64,000 nt of DNA, from NCBI GenBank assembly GCA_037178675.1, contig JAYMGJ010000039.1, positions 1 to 64,000 of the forward strand, in the 5' to 3' direction. Shown piece by piece: positions 34,427 through 47,400 of this stretch. The position numbers were made by a program, and so were the translations under genes. The notes under the pieces were generated by a model, which was not told the origin of the DNA, did no database searches, and was given only the letters and a program-made list of their open reading frames with translations. Numbering within the stretch: position 1 is the first letter of the stretch; each line of letters starts with the position of its first letter. Source of the DNA: Scleroderma bovista (taxonomy: Eukaryota; Basidiomycota; Agaricomycetes; Boletales; Sclerodermataceae).

Positions 34427-35650
34427 TGTGAGTCAAAGTGTGGATTTGGGTTGGAGTAATAACCCAAACACAACACCAACAAAGGACTACGAAAATGTGC
34501 GAGTGGTGGTTTACCTCCGCGGTGTCCAGAGAGGATGTGCTGAGGAGGGGGGGAGAGGATCTACACCAACAGGGTGATGCAGACAATGATGCAGAATACT
34601 CCTGGGGTACAGGAGCAATAGATGATGAAGGGGATAGGGGTCTGGACTCTTCCTAAAGCCTAGGAAGTGTCAAAGCGGGGATTGAGGTGACTGGGACTGA
34701 AGTAGCAATACTACACCTAGAGGTTGGTGCAGCAAAGGGGAAAGGGGGCTCCTGATGTCCAGAAGCAATGGGATATGCAGGATAGACAGGCTAGACTCCG
34801 CTTGAGCCTAGAGAAATACTTGAACTTGAATAGACTGAATAAACTTGAGATATCAGAGCCTTTAGACCTTCACTGAAGCCTACAAGACTCAAAGAACTGA
34901 GGGGATACTGACTGAGAGAGTCTGAGAGAGGGATAATTTCATGCAATTGGGTCCTTTTTTCACTGGGCTGAGCCCAGGGGTTTAAATACATGGGGGGGCA
35001 CAGCATTAAAGTACAAAAAGAGAAGGGAGTGAGACAACCCTAGGCAAAACACCAAGGACCCGACCACACGCTAAGACTCTGAGAGGATAGGATGCGAGTA
35101 TCTAGAGCAAAGACCCAAGATGAGCTCGAATGGGGAGCCTCTGGGTGCTGGATTGCACTGTATATATACTACTATACACGAGGGCTACGCGAGGCTGTCC
35201 ATGAGGCTATGTGCAGGTAGAAGGCTATGTAATGACATCACTGTGGAGCTAAGGCTATGCGTAATGATGTCAAGGGTGGCAGCGTGTACAGCATGAGGTA
35301 TAGGTCTAGACTAGATAGATAAGATAGAGGCCGTACACTAAGATAAGATAAACACTATCTAACCACAGATTAGATAAGATAAAAAGTTGGATTGTAACAG
35401 GGAGTAAGCAGAATTTTTCAAGGATTGGTAGGGGATTGGTAAGGGATTGGTAAGAGCTTTGTAAGGGGTTTGTAAGCGATCAGTAAGCAAGGGATAAGCA
35501 GGAATGAGTAAGCATAGGGAGCATGAATAAGCTGCATGACAAGATTGATTGGTAAGGGAGTGAGTCATCAGCTGAGTAATATACCAAAAATGCGAAAGGG
35601 ATAGAGTAATATTGATGACAAGAGAGCATCAGTAAGCAAGGGATGAGTCT
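34427..35650 (-). repeat. A4, 3' part
   Basis: Family A tail with TATA box and TTACCAAT region, interrupted by a chromovirus solo LTR (35030-35399), then breaking off within the sequence GGATGAGTC. About 540 bp of the A consensus is missing before it resumes at 36435. Confidence 0.85.
35030..35399 (-). repeat. Chromo-1 family solo LTR in A4
   Basis: 370 bp, closely similar to the Chromo-1 LTRs, flanked by perfect GGGAG (35025-35029 and 35400-35404). The A sequence reads on across the site once the LTR and one GGGAG are set aside. Confidence 0.95.
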
Positions 35651-36434
35651 CACGCCGTGATTATTGAAGAGGATGTTATCCTCATACTCCCACCACTGGT
35701 TCTCGACATCGCACAGATATTCCTGCATATTTTGAAGAGCCTGTTCTCGGCTCACGGGTGCTTCAGGAGTATTGTGCGTCTCCAACACTCTTACAGCTTC
35801 ACGGGCGGCTTGCCCAATGGTAGAGGACGTGTCCTCTTCCGCCGGGGTATCATTCCCAAAGCTCATCACTCTCGATGTATTTCTACTCGTCAGAGGGCTA
35901 TCCTCAATGGGCACAGTGCCTATCACGAAGCTCCCGGGGATGCGATCCCCTCCAACATAGTTACCACCCGCTCGGGGCGACCTTACCATAACTGGTGGTG
36001 CTTCTATGGGCGTTTGTCGGACATTAATGTCCTGATCGCACTGATCTGCGCCATGCCCGAGGTCCCTAGTGGGTCCTCCAGTGGTCCTTTGGCGTTGGGT
36101 ATCCTCGGATCTGGGTTGATCACCCTGGATAAAATTTTCATTGTTTTGGGGTGGGTCCCCAGGCGGTTGTTCCGCGTTGCGCATCGTGCGTGCGGCTGCT
36201 CGGGTGATGGTTTGACTCATCGGATACGTAGATGGATGTTCAAAAAAGTTTAAGGTTGTGGATGGCTTCTCTGATCCTCACTCAACACAGAACACGACCA
36301 ATGTGTATTCCTTTGAGTATGTAGGATAATAAGAAGTTAGTTATCCTTCTTACATAATAAGAAAACATTTAAATAGGAAAGTGTAGTATTACATAAGTAA
36401 ACACATATGGGTAACCCCTAAGGGCACCCTTACA
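35651..36434 (-). pseudogene. Retroelement 5' fragment: LTR-like start plus gag N-terminus
   Basis: On the minus strand it starts TGTAAGGGTGCCC at 36434, runs through 210 bp of AT-rich LTR/leader-like DNA, and enters an ATG at 36220 (MSQTITRAAARTMRN) with about 190 open codons, Pro/Asp/Arg-rich then EYLCDVENQWWEYEDN. It breaks into family A sequence at 35650. Gag of an unknown LTR element is the best guess from position and composition; no zinc knuckle is present. Confidence 0.5.
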
Positions 36435-37128
36435 GAGAATGCGCTGACCGAGAACGAGAGGGACTGAGGGAGCAGGCTGGGAAGATATGTGCCAGGCAGT
36501 GCACAGGAACTCTGGGAGAGGCTGTCCTAAGAGCAGGACATAGTGGAGATCTGCAGCAATAGCGGAGAAATGATCCAGAGAAAATACGGACTCCATAGTG
36601 AGCAATGAAGCAAATGTCTGGATTGCGGGGGGAATATCTCCATGGGAAATGAACAGATTTGTGTCGGAACTTGACAGGCAGATAGACCACGTTCTAGGCT
36701 CTCTGACAGTATAGTCATGTGCCTGATAGCTTTAGAAATGATGGAGCTATTCAAAATATCGGAATGCCGGCACTGGGCGCCTAAAAATGACATTTGGGTG
36801 CTAAAAATCATTTCTTCTCTTTCTCCTTCGTTTCTCCATCAATTCTTCGGCTTCTTTGATCATTCTGGTATGGGAGTTGGACTGCAGACATGTGCATTCC
36901 TTTCTCATACCACAATTGACATTATTCCTTCAGTTTCTTCTGCTTCTTGGCGGTTCTCGTGCGATAGATGACTGTCTGCATTGGCATTCATCTCTCACAT
37001 CAGGATAGTCTTCTTATGCGATAGATGGCTATGATGAGGGTCCGTCATGCTTATCCTTCACATAAGGATCATTCAATATAGGTGTTATCTTCCATGTTCA
37101 CTGTACCAAACCTGTTTGGTGCATGACA
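36435..37128 (-). repeat. A4, 5' part
   Basis: Family A terminal 694 bp with the ORF start region, ending at the usual GTGCATGACA. The flank (CCAT) does not match that of the other part (ACGG at 34423-34426), and the host genes on the two sides differ, so A4 is a recombinant. Confidence 0.85.
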
Positions 37129-37259
37129 CCATAGTGGCTTTCAAGGCCTCGCGAATTCAGTGAATTCTTGCCTGACACCGTTCAATCCAAGTCAGTTGAC
37201 GAATGTACTCCTTGCGGCTCGTATGTGTAAACCTCATTTTGCCAACTCTGTGTTCCCGT

Positions 37260-39345
37260 TGGTTTGGTACAGTGAACATGGAAGATAACGCCTATATCGA
37301 ATGATCCTTATGCGAAGGATAAGCACGACGGACCCTCATCGTAGCCATCTATCGCACAAGACGACTATCCTGATGCGAGAGATGAATGCCAATGCAGACA
37401 GTCATCTATCGCACGAGAACCGCCAAGAAGCAGAAGAAACTGAAGGAATAACGTCAATTGTGGTATGAGAAAGGAATGCACACGTCTGCAGTCCAACTCC
37501 CATACCAGAACAATCAAAGAAGCCGAAGAATTGATGGAGAAACGAAGGAGAAAGAGAAGAAATGATTTTTAGCGCCCAAATGTCATTTGTAGGCGCCCAG
37601 TGCCAGCATTCCGATATTTTGAATAGCTCCGTCGTTTCTGAAGCTATCAGGCACGTGACTATACCATCAGAAAGCCTAGAGTGTGGTCTATCTGCCTGTC
37701 AAGTTCCGACGCAAATCTGTTCATCTCCCACGGAGATATTCCCCCCGCAATCCAGATGTTTGCTTCATCGCTCACTATGGAGTCCGTATTTTCTCTGGAT
37801 CATTTCTCCGCTATTGCTGCAGATCTCCACTATGTCCTGCTCTTAGGACAGCCTCTCCCAGAGTTCCCGTGCACTGCCTGGCACATATCTTCCCAGCCTG
37901 CTCCCTCAGTCCCTCTCATTCTCGGTCAGTGCGTTCTCCTCGTCAGTCCTGCATCAAGGACGTACTTTGGTCATCTTAGGTCTATTGTCAAGCTTGAGAA
38001 GTCTTCTCTGGTCATCTCTGTGTCCCCTGAGCCCTCAGCCTATGGTCCCTTCCTCCCAGATACTTTCCATGTCCATCTTCCTCTGTCGTTCGTCTCACTT
38101 CCCTGGATGCGTTGAATTCAATACTCTATCCGCTTCCCTACTTTCAGACGACATCCCCCAGCACCATGACAGTTATTCCCCCCACTTTATAGTGCTATTA
38201 GGAAGAAGAACCCTCTCTCGTTCTTTCCCAGAAGAGAGCTCATCAAGGGAGCCCATGGTTGCGCTTCAGCGGCACTAGAACACATGCACTATACTTTAGT
38301 GTATGCTGACCCCCCAAAAAGACCTCTGGACCCCTGGTACCCTTCTTGTGGCTGTTTTGTCTCGGATCAATCCCCCTATTAATCCCAGATCTTCCCCATT
38401 GTTGTGCCATCAAATTCCTGATGGTACACAGCCCCCCATCAAACTTCTTAGGCTGTGCATCAATGACTCCTTCTGCTGTGCAGTGACTCATCCCTTGCTT
38501 ACTGATGCTCTCTTGTCATCAGTATTACTCTATCCCTTTCGCATTTTTGGTATATTACTCAGCTGATGACTCACTCCCTTACCAATCAATCTTGTCATGC
38601 AGCTTACTCATTCCTTTACTCAGCAGCTTATTCATGCTCCCTATGCTTACTCATTCCTGCTTATCCCTTGCTTACTGATCGCTTACAAACCCCTTACAAA
38701 GCTCTTACAAATCCCTTACCAATCCTTGACAAATTCTGCTTACTCCCTTCTCTTTTTGTACTTTAATGCTGTGCCCCCCCATGTATTTAAACCCCTGGGC
38801 TCAGCCCAGTGATAGAAGACCCAATTGCACGAAATTATCCCTCTCTCAGACTCTCTCAATCAGTATCCCTTCAGTCTTTGAGTCCTTGTAGGCTTCAGTG
38901 AAGGTCTAAAGGCTCAATATTGTCAAGTTTATTCAAGTTATTCAAGATCTATTCTTTATACTAGGCTCAAGCAGAGTCTAGGCTTCATACCAGTCAATCT
39001 TCCTCGCCTCTGGACATCAGAGGCATCCCTGCCCCTTTGCTGCACCAATCTCTAGGTGTAGTATCGCTGTTTCAGTCTCAGTCAACCCAATCCCCACTTT
39101 GACACTTCCTAGGCCTTAGGAAGAGTCCAGACCCCTATCCCCTTCGTCTTCTATTACTCCTGTACCCCAGGAGTATCCTGCATCACTGTCTGCATCACCC
39201 TGTTGGTGTAGATCCCCTTCCCCCCTCCTCAGCACATTCTCTCTGGACACCACGGAGGTAAACCACCACTCGCACATTTTCGTAGTCCTTTGTTGGTGTT
39301 GTGTTTGGGTTATTACTCCGACCCAAGTCCACACTTTGACTCACA
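37260..39345 (+). repeat. A5: family A repeat with 15-bp terminal deletion
   Basis: Flanked by CCGT (37256-37259 and 39346-39349) within the Plavaka gene. Its first T is followed directly by GGTTTGG, so 15 bp including one arm of the terminal palindrome are gone. Otherwise full length. Confidence 0.85.
37681..38115 (+). CDS. Family A ORF, copy A5
   Basis: Open from before WSICLSSSDANLF to SLPWMR, ending in the same TGA as A2. No ATG at 37681 (GTG); the first ATG in frame lies about 78 bp further on. Confidence 0.4.
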   Translation: MWSICLSSSDANLFISHGDIPPAIQMFASSLTMESVFSLDHFSAIAADLHYVLLLGQPLPEFPCTAWHISSQPAPSVPLILGQCVLLVSPASRTYFGHLRSIVKLEKSSLVISVSPEPSAYGPFLPDTFHVHLPLSFVSLPWMR

Positions 39346-41398
39346 CCGTTCCCCCTACAAATAAGTTGGGATCAGAAAAAAATACACCTGAACAGTGTGT
39401 ACTCACTGGTTGAGTTGAGTAAGAGTCTGTGCACCCAAACATCCTGATTGAACTCATGTAGTCACCAAGCGCATGGAGTTTGTAGGTACGGAGGTTCAAT
39501 GTTTTTGGCTGGCATGCAGTGGTAGAGCTGGTGTGGGTTAATGTGGCAGACGAATGGGCCTGTGTCTTCCAACGATGACGACCCAGAGCCTCGCATTTGA
39601 GCTCGTGCGTAGAGAACGCAGTACATGTATCAGTTGCAAATTTGTGTAGTGCATTTCCAAGAGAGTAGGTGACGCCGTCCATTATTTCAAGTGTTTCGTC
39701 AGTGTGGAGTCATAATTTGGCAAGACCATGCCAGCAACAAAGAAGATGAAGGAGCCCAAGTACGACTGAGTTGTGGGGCTCCAGTAGTAAATTCTTGAAG
39801 ACCGGAAGAGCGCACTGTGCAACCATTTAACAACAAGCTCACAGTCATGTGGTAAGCGGACTCACCTGGAGAAGATCTTCGAAGTCATGAGCCACCATTC
39901 TCTTCATTTCTGACGAATTTCTTGAAAATTGTTGAATAGTGTCTCTTCCAAATGAAGGTACCTGGCAATATCTGAAAATTAACAATGTCCATTGAGCGAC
40001 TTGTGCAGCGAACATGAAAGCGAACACACCTCTGATTGAGTTCATGTAGTTTGCCATTCTTGAGGCTGTCCAACATGTGGAGAAGATGTATAAAAATGGC
40101 TTTCCACACGCCGAGCTCAAATTCATGCAATAAGTCAACAACAAGCATCAAGAAGAAATTGAAGCCAAAACCAGAAAGCTTGTCTGAAAAAGCATTCTTC
40201 AACTGTGTTAGTACACCAAATGAAAGCCAAGCTGGATGGATCTGAGCTCACAGTAGTGGGAACCAGGGATTGATCCCTCAAAAGGTTTTTGACTTGGGGA
40301 GTGTTGACTGCATTGTTTCTTTCATAGATAAACTCCCGTGCATGGAGTACCTTGTTCCGTCGGCTATTGTCATCAGTGCGAGCTAGTAGTTGCCTCCGCC
40401 TCATATCATCTGGCGTGCCCATCTCAGGTACATGTATCATAGGAGTTGTGCACCGTGGGCAAGGGCATGTACCGAGGTTGCGTATTGACACTATCAAAAT
40501 TCTAATGTACACTGGTGAAAGTAGTCGTTGGGATGTAAATCAGAGACCGATCCATACTTCTTGGGGTAGTCAGCAGAATAGGTGAATATTCACAGATAGA
40601 ATCGCTGCTTGATACCATCACAACATGTTATGACAATCCCATGTTTATAAACTTCCAGAAACTCTTTGTCAAGAAGAATCCGCCACTGTCCGTGGAAAAG
40701 CTCTCTGTGACAGTGAGCAAAAAGTACATCATTAGGGAATTTACCACCAAAATGTTCTGCCAGAAAGTCCTTGAATTCATCCAGGAGCTAGGCACACAAA
40801 TGAGATTGGGATTAGCCAGAGAAAACATTCACTTACCCCCTGGAAGTATGCTGCATGAGAGCACATATTCTTCACTGGCTGACACCTCCGATACTTGGAT
40901 TCATTCCCGAAAAATACATAGAGAGGCCACAGCTTGGCACTACCGAGCTGAGTCAATTGGGTAGAATCAGACCAGAACATGAGTGCCGCGACGACGCGAG
41001 GCAGGTCGCAGCCAGGTTCAGGGGGAGAGTCCTGAAGTTGCCGATGTGCTTCGATGAATGCAGTAGAATTGAACAGTTCACTGTGAACCTTCACGTCATC
41101 GTTCCTATGAGGCGGGTGCCATCGCAGTTCATATGGTTCGTAGTGAAAGAATGCTGCATATGCCGGATTAGAAATTCTTTCTTGCACGATGGAAACGAGA
41201 GACTGATGATAGAACCCTTGGACAGTGTAGTCCTTACAACCCAGATTCTTTGCGCGGCTATGAAACAGCACCGATATTGTAACTGGTGAACACTTCCAAC
41301 CATCATCTTCGCGCAGCCACTGTGGTAGGTCACCATTGAAGTGATTTTGGCCAAGTTCCTTGTTGATGGTACCCCATTGGGTTTGAGAAATGGCAGAC

Positions 41399-42079
41399 TG
41401 TCACGACCGCGTGACACCTCGTGACTCTGCAAGGCCTCTAGTCTGTTGTAAACTCAAGTCCGATCGTAATCGCACACCTCCGACGCTATGTATCCATCTC
41501 CGCTCCGACTATTGACGCTCCGTCTCCTTTTGGTATATAGTTCTGCGCCTATGCCTCCAGTTATTGTATGCTTCCATTCCGTCTCTGTTCCTGTTTCCTT
41601 TGTTCCCATTTTAGATTAGATATGATTACTCATAGCTGTGATCCGTTAACCTTTTGATCCGTTGCGCTTATCACTGATCTCCGTTCCGTGTATGTTACTC
41701 ATCCGTTTGTCATCCGCAGACTCTTACCTACGTCTCCGCTATGTTTCTCTCCACTTCTCGGTTACTATACATTCCCGATGTAAAGTATAAGTACTCCGCA
41801 TGCTGAGGGGATTGTCCCTCAGTTCGAATATCAGCTTGAATACCTCCCGCGAACTCTCCTCTGTTCTCCTCTGCCTTCTGGCAACTCTGACCTTCGTCGG
41901 ACCTCCGTCTCTCTGTCCCTTAGTCCTCCGAAATACGAGGATGCAGGTATCGCAAGGGCGCAGCACATATGCTGAAGCCAAGTCCTCAAACCCTTCCGCA
42001 TCTCCTCCGCCTGTCGTCGACAACCCTTCGTACTTATCTCCGCTCGTGTCGGAGTTCGTCGGAGGAACCGGTTCTGACA
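41399..42079 (+). repeat. E: solo LTR in the Plavaka gene
   Basis: 681 bp, TGTCACGACC...TTCTGACA, flanked by CAGAC (41394-41398 and 42080-42084). Removal restores Plavaka frame across FSLS-AISQ. GGTATATAG near 41530 suggests plus orientation, weakly. An open frame crossing its right end is incidental. Confidence 0.85.
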
Positions 42080-42439
42080 CAGACAGTGAAAATGCAGGGT
42101 CACTGACAATGCTTTGAAACTGTCCCAGGACTTCTGGGCACCTTGGTTCCAGTACCAGTCCCCAAGGCGCATCACGCATTCGTTTGGATAAGGGTAATAT
42201 GGATTGGTGGACAGCAGGTTGGAGGGTTCACTAGGAATGCAGTCAGAGCACTCTCAAGGTAAATGCATGTTCTCGACCGAGTATGGATCCTCTGGGTCAT
42301 GGTGAGGGACAGAGTCTGTGTAATACACACATCAGCAAGGTGACAATTTCTCTGACAGCACTTAGGTCCCTTAACAGTCTGAAATGGTCTGACATGACTT
42401 AACAGTCTGGGAGCATCTGGCATCAGACTGGGAGTTCTG

Positions 42440-44145
42440 GAATCAGACATTTAAGACCAGTCAGACCAGTCAGACCCCCCAGACAGTAAGTCAGTCAGAC
42501 ACTTAAGACCACCCAGACCAGTCAGACCAGTCAGACCCCCCAGAGAGTAAGTCAGTCAGTCATTTAAGACCACCCCAGACCAATCAGATCAGTCAGACCC
42601 CCCAGACAGTAAGTCAGCCAGACATGTAAGACCACCCAGACCACCCAGAGCCATCAGACCCCTCAGATAGTAAGTCAGTCAGACACTTAAGACCACCCAG
42701 AGCAGTCAGAGCAGTCAGACCCCTCAGACAGTAAGTCAGTCAGACATTTAAGACCTGTCAGATCAGTCAGAGCAGTCAGACCCACAAGACAGTCAGTCAG
42801 TCAGTCAGTCAGACCAGTCAGACCAGTCAGACCCCTCAGACAGTAAGTCAGTCAAACACTTAAGACCACCCAGAGCAGTCAGAGCAGTCAGACCCCTCAG
42901 ACAGTAAGTAAGTCAGTCATTTAAGACCCTGCCAAACATGTCAGACCAGTCAGACTGATCAGACCCACCAGACAGTCAGACCATTCAGATACTCCAGACC
43001 AGTCAGAGTGGTCAGAGTGGTCAGAGTGGTCAGACCCCCAGACAGTTAGGCCAGTCAGACACTTCAGGCCACTCCAGACCAGTCAGATTCCCCAGACAGT
43101 CAGGCCAGTCAGATAGTTCAGACCAATCCAGAGCAGTCAGATCAGTCAGAGCAGTCAGACCCACAAGACAGTCAGTCAGTCAGTCAGTCAGACCAGTCAG
43201 ACCAGTCAGACCCCTCAGACAGTAAGTCAGTCAAACACTTAAGACCACCCAGAGCAGTCAGAGCAGTCAGACCCACAAGACAGTCAGTCAGTCAGTCAGT
43301 CAGACCAGTCAGACCAGTCAGACCCCCCAGACAGCCAGGCCAGTCAGATGCTTCAGACTGCTTCAAAGCAGTCAGAGCAGTCAGACCCACCAGGTAGTTA
43401 GGTCAGTCAGATACTTCAGGCCATTTCAGAGGTGTCAGAGTTGTCAGACCCCCTAGGCAGTCAGACCAGTCAGACACTTCAGACTGATCCAGATCAGTCA
43501 GAGCAATCAGAGCAGTCAGTCCCCACTGACACTCAGAGCAGTCAGACACTTCAGACTTCTCCAGATCAGTCAGAGTGGTCAGTGGTCAGACCCACCAGGT
43601 AGTCAGGCCAGTCAGACAGTCCAGACTAGTCAAAGTGGTTTAGACCAATCAGACCAGTCAAACATTTAAGACCCTGCCAGACATGTCAGACTGATCAGAA
43701 CCCCCAGACAGTCAGACCAGTCAGACACTTCAGATCATTCCAGACCAGCCAACCAGTCAGACTGATCAGACCCCCTAGGGTGTCAGACTGCCAGATAGTC
43801 CAGACCAGTCAGAGCAGTCAGAGTGGTCAGACCCCCTCAGACTGTCAGACTGCCAGACTGGCCAGACAGATCAGACACAGACAGTCAGACCAGTCAGACA
43901 CTTCAGATCATTCCAGATGGGTCAGAGCAGTCAGACTCTCCAGCTAGTAAGGTTGTCAGATAGATAAGACCATTCAGAGTAACCAGCACAATCAGGCCCT
44001 GCAGATAATAAGTCACTCAGAAAGTTTAGACCACCCAGACCATCAGACTGTCAGACAGTCCATATGAGTCATAGCAGCCAGATACCCCAACCAGTAAGTT
44101 AGTCAGACAGTCAAGACCATTCAGACCATTCAGACCATTCAGAAA
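42440..44145. repeat. Left arm of F: CAGTCAGA array
   Basis: About 1.7 kb built from the 10-base word CAGTCAGACC, organised in places in units near 60 bp (words CAGACAGTAAGTCAGTCAG and ACTTAAGACCACCCAGA). Units decay towards the centre of F. Confidence 0.9.
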
Positions 44146-45000
44146 ATGTGATTAACAGACAAAACCTAATAGTCAATCATTGTTGTTACATATGTCTCAA
44201 GAACAAGCAATAGTGTAACAATATATTCATGTAACTAATCTATAATTGTTAGGGGTCCCTATTGTCATTTAGGCATGGGTCATCATTGCCTAGGGGACAG
44301 GTTGCCACCATGGTTGTCAACAGTGATGCTGGCAGTCAAATCACCTTGTTTACAAGGTCACTGCATGTGGAAATTGTAGATGCTTTTTTCAACATCCATG
44401 CAATTGCCTGTAGTAACAAAACTCTGCTGTGGAAAAAGCCATAGTTTGGAGGCCACTTCACAAGTGTACCAGCTCTCTATAGTTAAGAAGGTGAATGGCA
44501 CAGTCATTCAGATTGGCTTGTGCCAAGGGGGTTAGTTTAGAGATATATGAGCATGCACATAAACAAGGTGCCTGCCATCGGTGATGGCTTTGTTCTGGTT
44601 AAAGGTGTATGGGTGTTAGGTCCTAGCAGAGTTTGAAACCTAACCTAGTGGTCCTCCTCTACTATGAATTATTTTATTTTATTTTATTTTGTTTAATATT
44701 TGGCTGACCCATACACCTTTAGCTAGAGTGCCCAGATTAATAATTAATCTGAACAGATTAATCTCTTCCTATCCTCTGCATTTGAAATTAGGGCTATACA
44801 AATGGAGAGGATAGGAACAGATTAATATCCATTCACCCCTGCCTGTGGACAACACAAATTTGACCACATGCTCACACTGGGTCAATCCAGTGTCAGTAGT
44901 ATAGTAGCAATAACACATCAATACCAAAAAAAGAGCCATTAAAACAAAACAATTTTTATTGTATCAAGGTATGACATGGACTAAATACTATATTAAATAA
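44146..45000. other. AT-rich inner part of F
   Basis: No gene seen. Contains two small inverted repeats, AAAGGTGTATGGGT (about 44605) against ACCCATACACCTTT (about 44710), and TCCTATCCTCT against AGAGGATAGGA (about 44770 and 44808), plus four copies of ATTTT. Confidence 0.6.
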
Positions 45001-46545
45001 ATTGCGCCGCCGCCGCCATCGTGTGATCATCGACGCAGGGTGGTGGGTGGTAGTGGGTCGGTGTCGTCGCCGTTGTCGCGTTGGTGGGCCAGTGTGGTGG
45101 TGATCAGTGTTTCGCGTTGTCGACACAGTTGGGTGGTGGACACGTCATTGGCCGTTGTCGTCGCATTGGTGGTCGACGACGCCGGTGGTGGTAGTGGAGG
45201 CTGTCGTGGTTGTCGGTGTTGGTGGCCATGTCGACGACGTTGAGGGTGGGGTGTTGTCGTTGTCGTTGTCGTCACAAATGGTGGTGGGGACGTCGTCGTC
45301 ATCACGTTGGTGGTGGCCGTCATCGTCGTCGACGCTGGTGGTGGAGTGGGTGGTGGGTGTCGTCGTCTCGCACTCGCCGTCGCCGTCCTCGTCCTTGTCG
45401 CATCAACCTCGTCGTCCTTGTCCTTGTCGTCCTTGTCCTTGTTGTCCTTGTCCTTGTTGTCCTTGTCCTTGTTGTCCTTGTCCTTGTCGGGTCATCCTCG
45501 CCGTCCTCGTCGTGTCGTCCTCGTCGTCATCCACGCGGGTGTTGGTGATGGTGGGGTTGGGCGATTTGCTGGCGGTGGTGGTGTCGTCGACGGCTACGAC
45601 GCTGGGGCTGGGGTGGTCACTGTTGTCGACGACGACACTGGTCGTCGTCGTCGCTGCGGGTGCTGCAGGTGGTCGTTGTCAGTAGTGGTTGGTGGATGCG
45701 AAGAACTTACCTTTGTGCAGAGCGCGGGACTTAGAAAAAAAAATGGAGTTGTTGTGATTACAAATCACGTCACAACAAATGCAAACTTTCTCTACATAAG
45801 TCCCGCGTCACCACTCTGCCTCCCATTCAACCACGACGACGACGACGCGTCGACCACCACCACCCATGACCATGACCACCACCCACGACGACAAACGACT
45901 CGCTATCAGGTACGTACCATCGCATGCAGCGCCCACCACTAACACGTGACCATGACAGCCCCAGCATTGTCTCTAACGGACGACCGTGGACGACGACAAC
46001 GCCCACCCCTACGTCGTCTCTAGCGGGCAACCGTGGACGACGACGACGCCCACCCCTACGTCGTCTCTAACGGACGACCATGGACGACAACGACGCCCTC
46101 CCCTACGTCTTCTCTAGCGGATGACCGTGGACGACAACGACGCCCTCCCCTATGTCGTCTCTAGCGGGCGACCGTGGACGACAACGACGCCCACCCCTAT
46201 GTCGTCTCTAACGGACGACGGACCATAACCACCCATCCCAGCGTCGTCTCTGACGGACGACGGACGACGCTCAACGTCAACGACCTGCGTCAACGTTGCA
46301 GGCAACCACCTGGATGACGACGATGACCCCACCACCACCAGCGACGACAACCAGGACGTCGACACCCCCTGCGTCCGCCATCCCCAGCACTTTGCCCGAA
46401 GACGACGACGACATTCTCCCAGCCCCAGTGTCGTCTGGCGACCGCGACGACGCGTACCCGTGTCCCCCAGCCCCAGCATTGTCGACACAGCCATCACCCA
46501 CACCCACATCGGCGTTGATGACGCGACTATTACGCTACCAGAATC
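45001..46545. repeat. Hairpin-1: inverted GTC/GAC minisatellites around a palindrome
   Basis: Left half (45001-45715) is GTCGTC/GTGGTG-rich, right half (45830-46545) CGACGAC/CACCAC-rich. In the centre GCGGGACTTA (45724) pairs with TAAGTCCCGC (ending 45806) around TTGTGATTACAAATCAC. Reading outward from the centre, each side meets a splice-donor-like word before the repeats: AAGGTAAGT (minus, near 45710) and CAGGTACGT (plus, near 45910). Long Val-rich frames here are by-products of the repeats. Confidence 0.75.
45971..46258 (+). repeat. 47-bp tandem repeat
   Basis: Units begin CTCTAACGG or CTCTAGCGG at 45971, 46018, 46065, 46112, 46159 and 46206, each 47 bp, the last shortened. Each holds GACGACCGTGGACGACAACG and ends CCTACGTCGT. 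Confidence 0.9.
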
Positions 46546-46669
46546 TATGATGCCCCCCCTCCATTCGTATATAATATATATTTATTGTATTTTTTCAGAA
46601 TTAATATAAATTTATTAACATGAATATTAAACAAATTAAGTGATAAAAGAATACAGATGGATAGAGCTA

Positions 46670-47400
46670 ATGGCCTGGCCAGTCTGACTTATCTGACTGG
46701 TCTTACTGGTCCAATTAGTGTTATTGGTCTGGCTAGTCTTACTAGTCTAATTGGTCTAACTGGTCTGAGTCTCTGAATTGTCTGGCCACTCTGGCCAGTC
46801 TTACTGATGTGACTTGTCTGGGTGGCCTGACTGGTCTTGTTGGTCTGGATTGTCTTAAATGTCTGACCAACTTACTGTCTGACAGGTCTGACAGTCTGGG
46901 TGATCTGATTAGGCTGGGTGGTCTGGATGGTCTGGATTGTCTTGACTGTCTGACTGACTTACAGTCTGGGTGGTCTGGATGGTCTGGATGGTCTTCACTG
47001 GCTGACTGTCTGACTGGCTGGCTGGTCTGGCTGGTCTGACATGTCTGAATGGTCTTCACTGGCTGACTGACTTATGATCTGGGTGGTCTGACAGGTCTGA
47101 CAGGTCTGGATGGTCTTAACTGTCTGACTGACTTACTGCCTGAGTGGTCTGACAGGTCTGACCAGTCTGGATTGTCTTAACTCTCTGACTGACTTACTGT
47201 CTGGGTGGTCTGACTGGTCTGGAGTGGTCTGGACTGTCTGACTGGCTGACTTGCTGGCTGGTCTGGCTGGTCTGGCTGGTCTGACTGGTCTGGTGGTCTG
47301 GCCATCTGGTTTCAGACACCCTGGTCTGATGGTCTGGAATGGCTTGACTGACTTATCTGACTTATCCATCTTAACTGTCTGATTCCAGACAATCCAGACA
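46670..47400. repeat. Right arm of F: GGTCTGACTG array
   Basis: About 730 bp of the complement of the left-arm words, including TGACTTACTGTCTGGGTGG. Less than half the length of the left arm. Confidence 0.88.

Noticed and set aside
34427..37128. A4 as an intact element that captured a gag gene as cargo
   Set aside because: The flanking duplications disagree and part of A is missing, so rearrangement is simpler than capture.
42440..44145. CRISPR-like direct repeats in the CAGTCAGA array
   Set aside because: Units are degenerate and abutting without unique spacers, and the genome is fungal.
44630..44700. Telomere-like or origin-like tract (ATTTT copies)
   Set aside because: Only four or five short units in AT-rich DNA; no further support.
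45040..45942. Long Val/Ser-rich ORFs in the GTC-rich arm
   Set aside because: Open frames in all phases follow from the trinucleotide-rich repeats; no domain and no consistent start.
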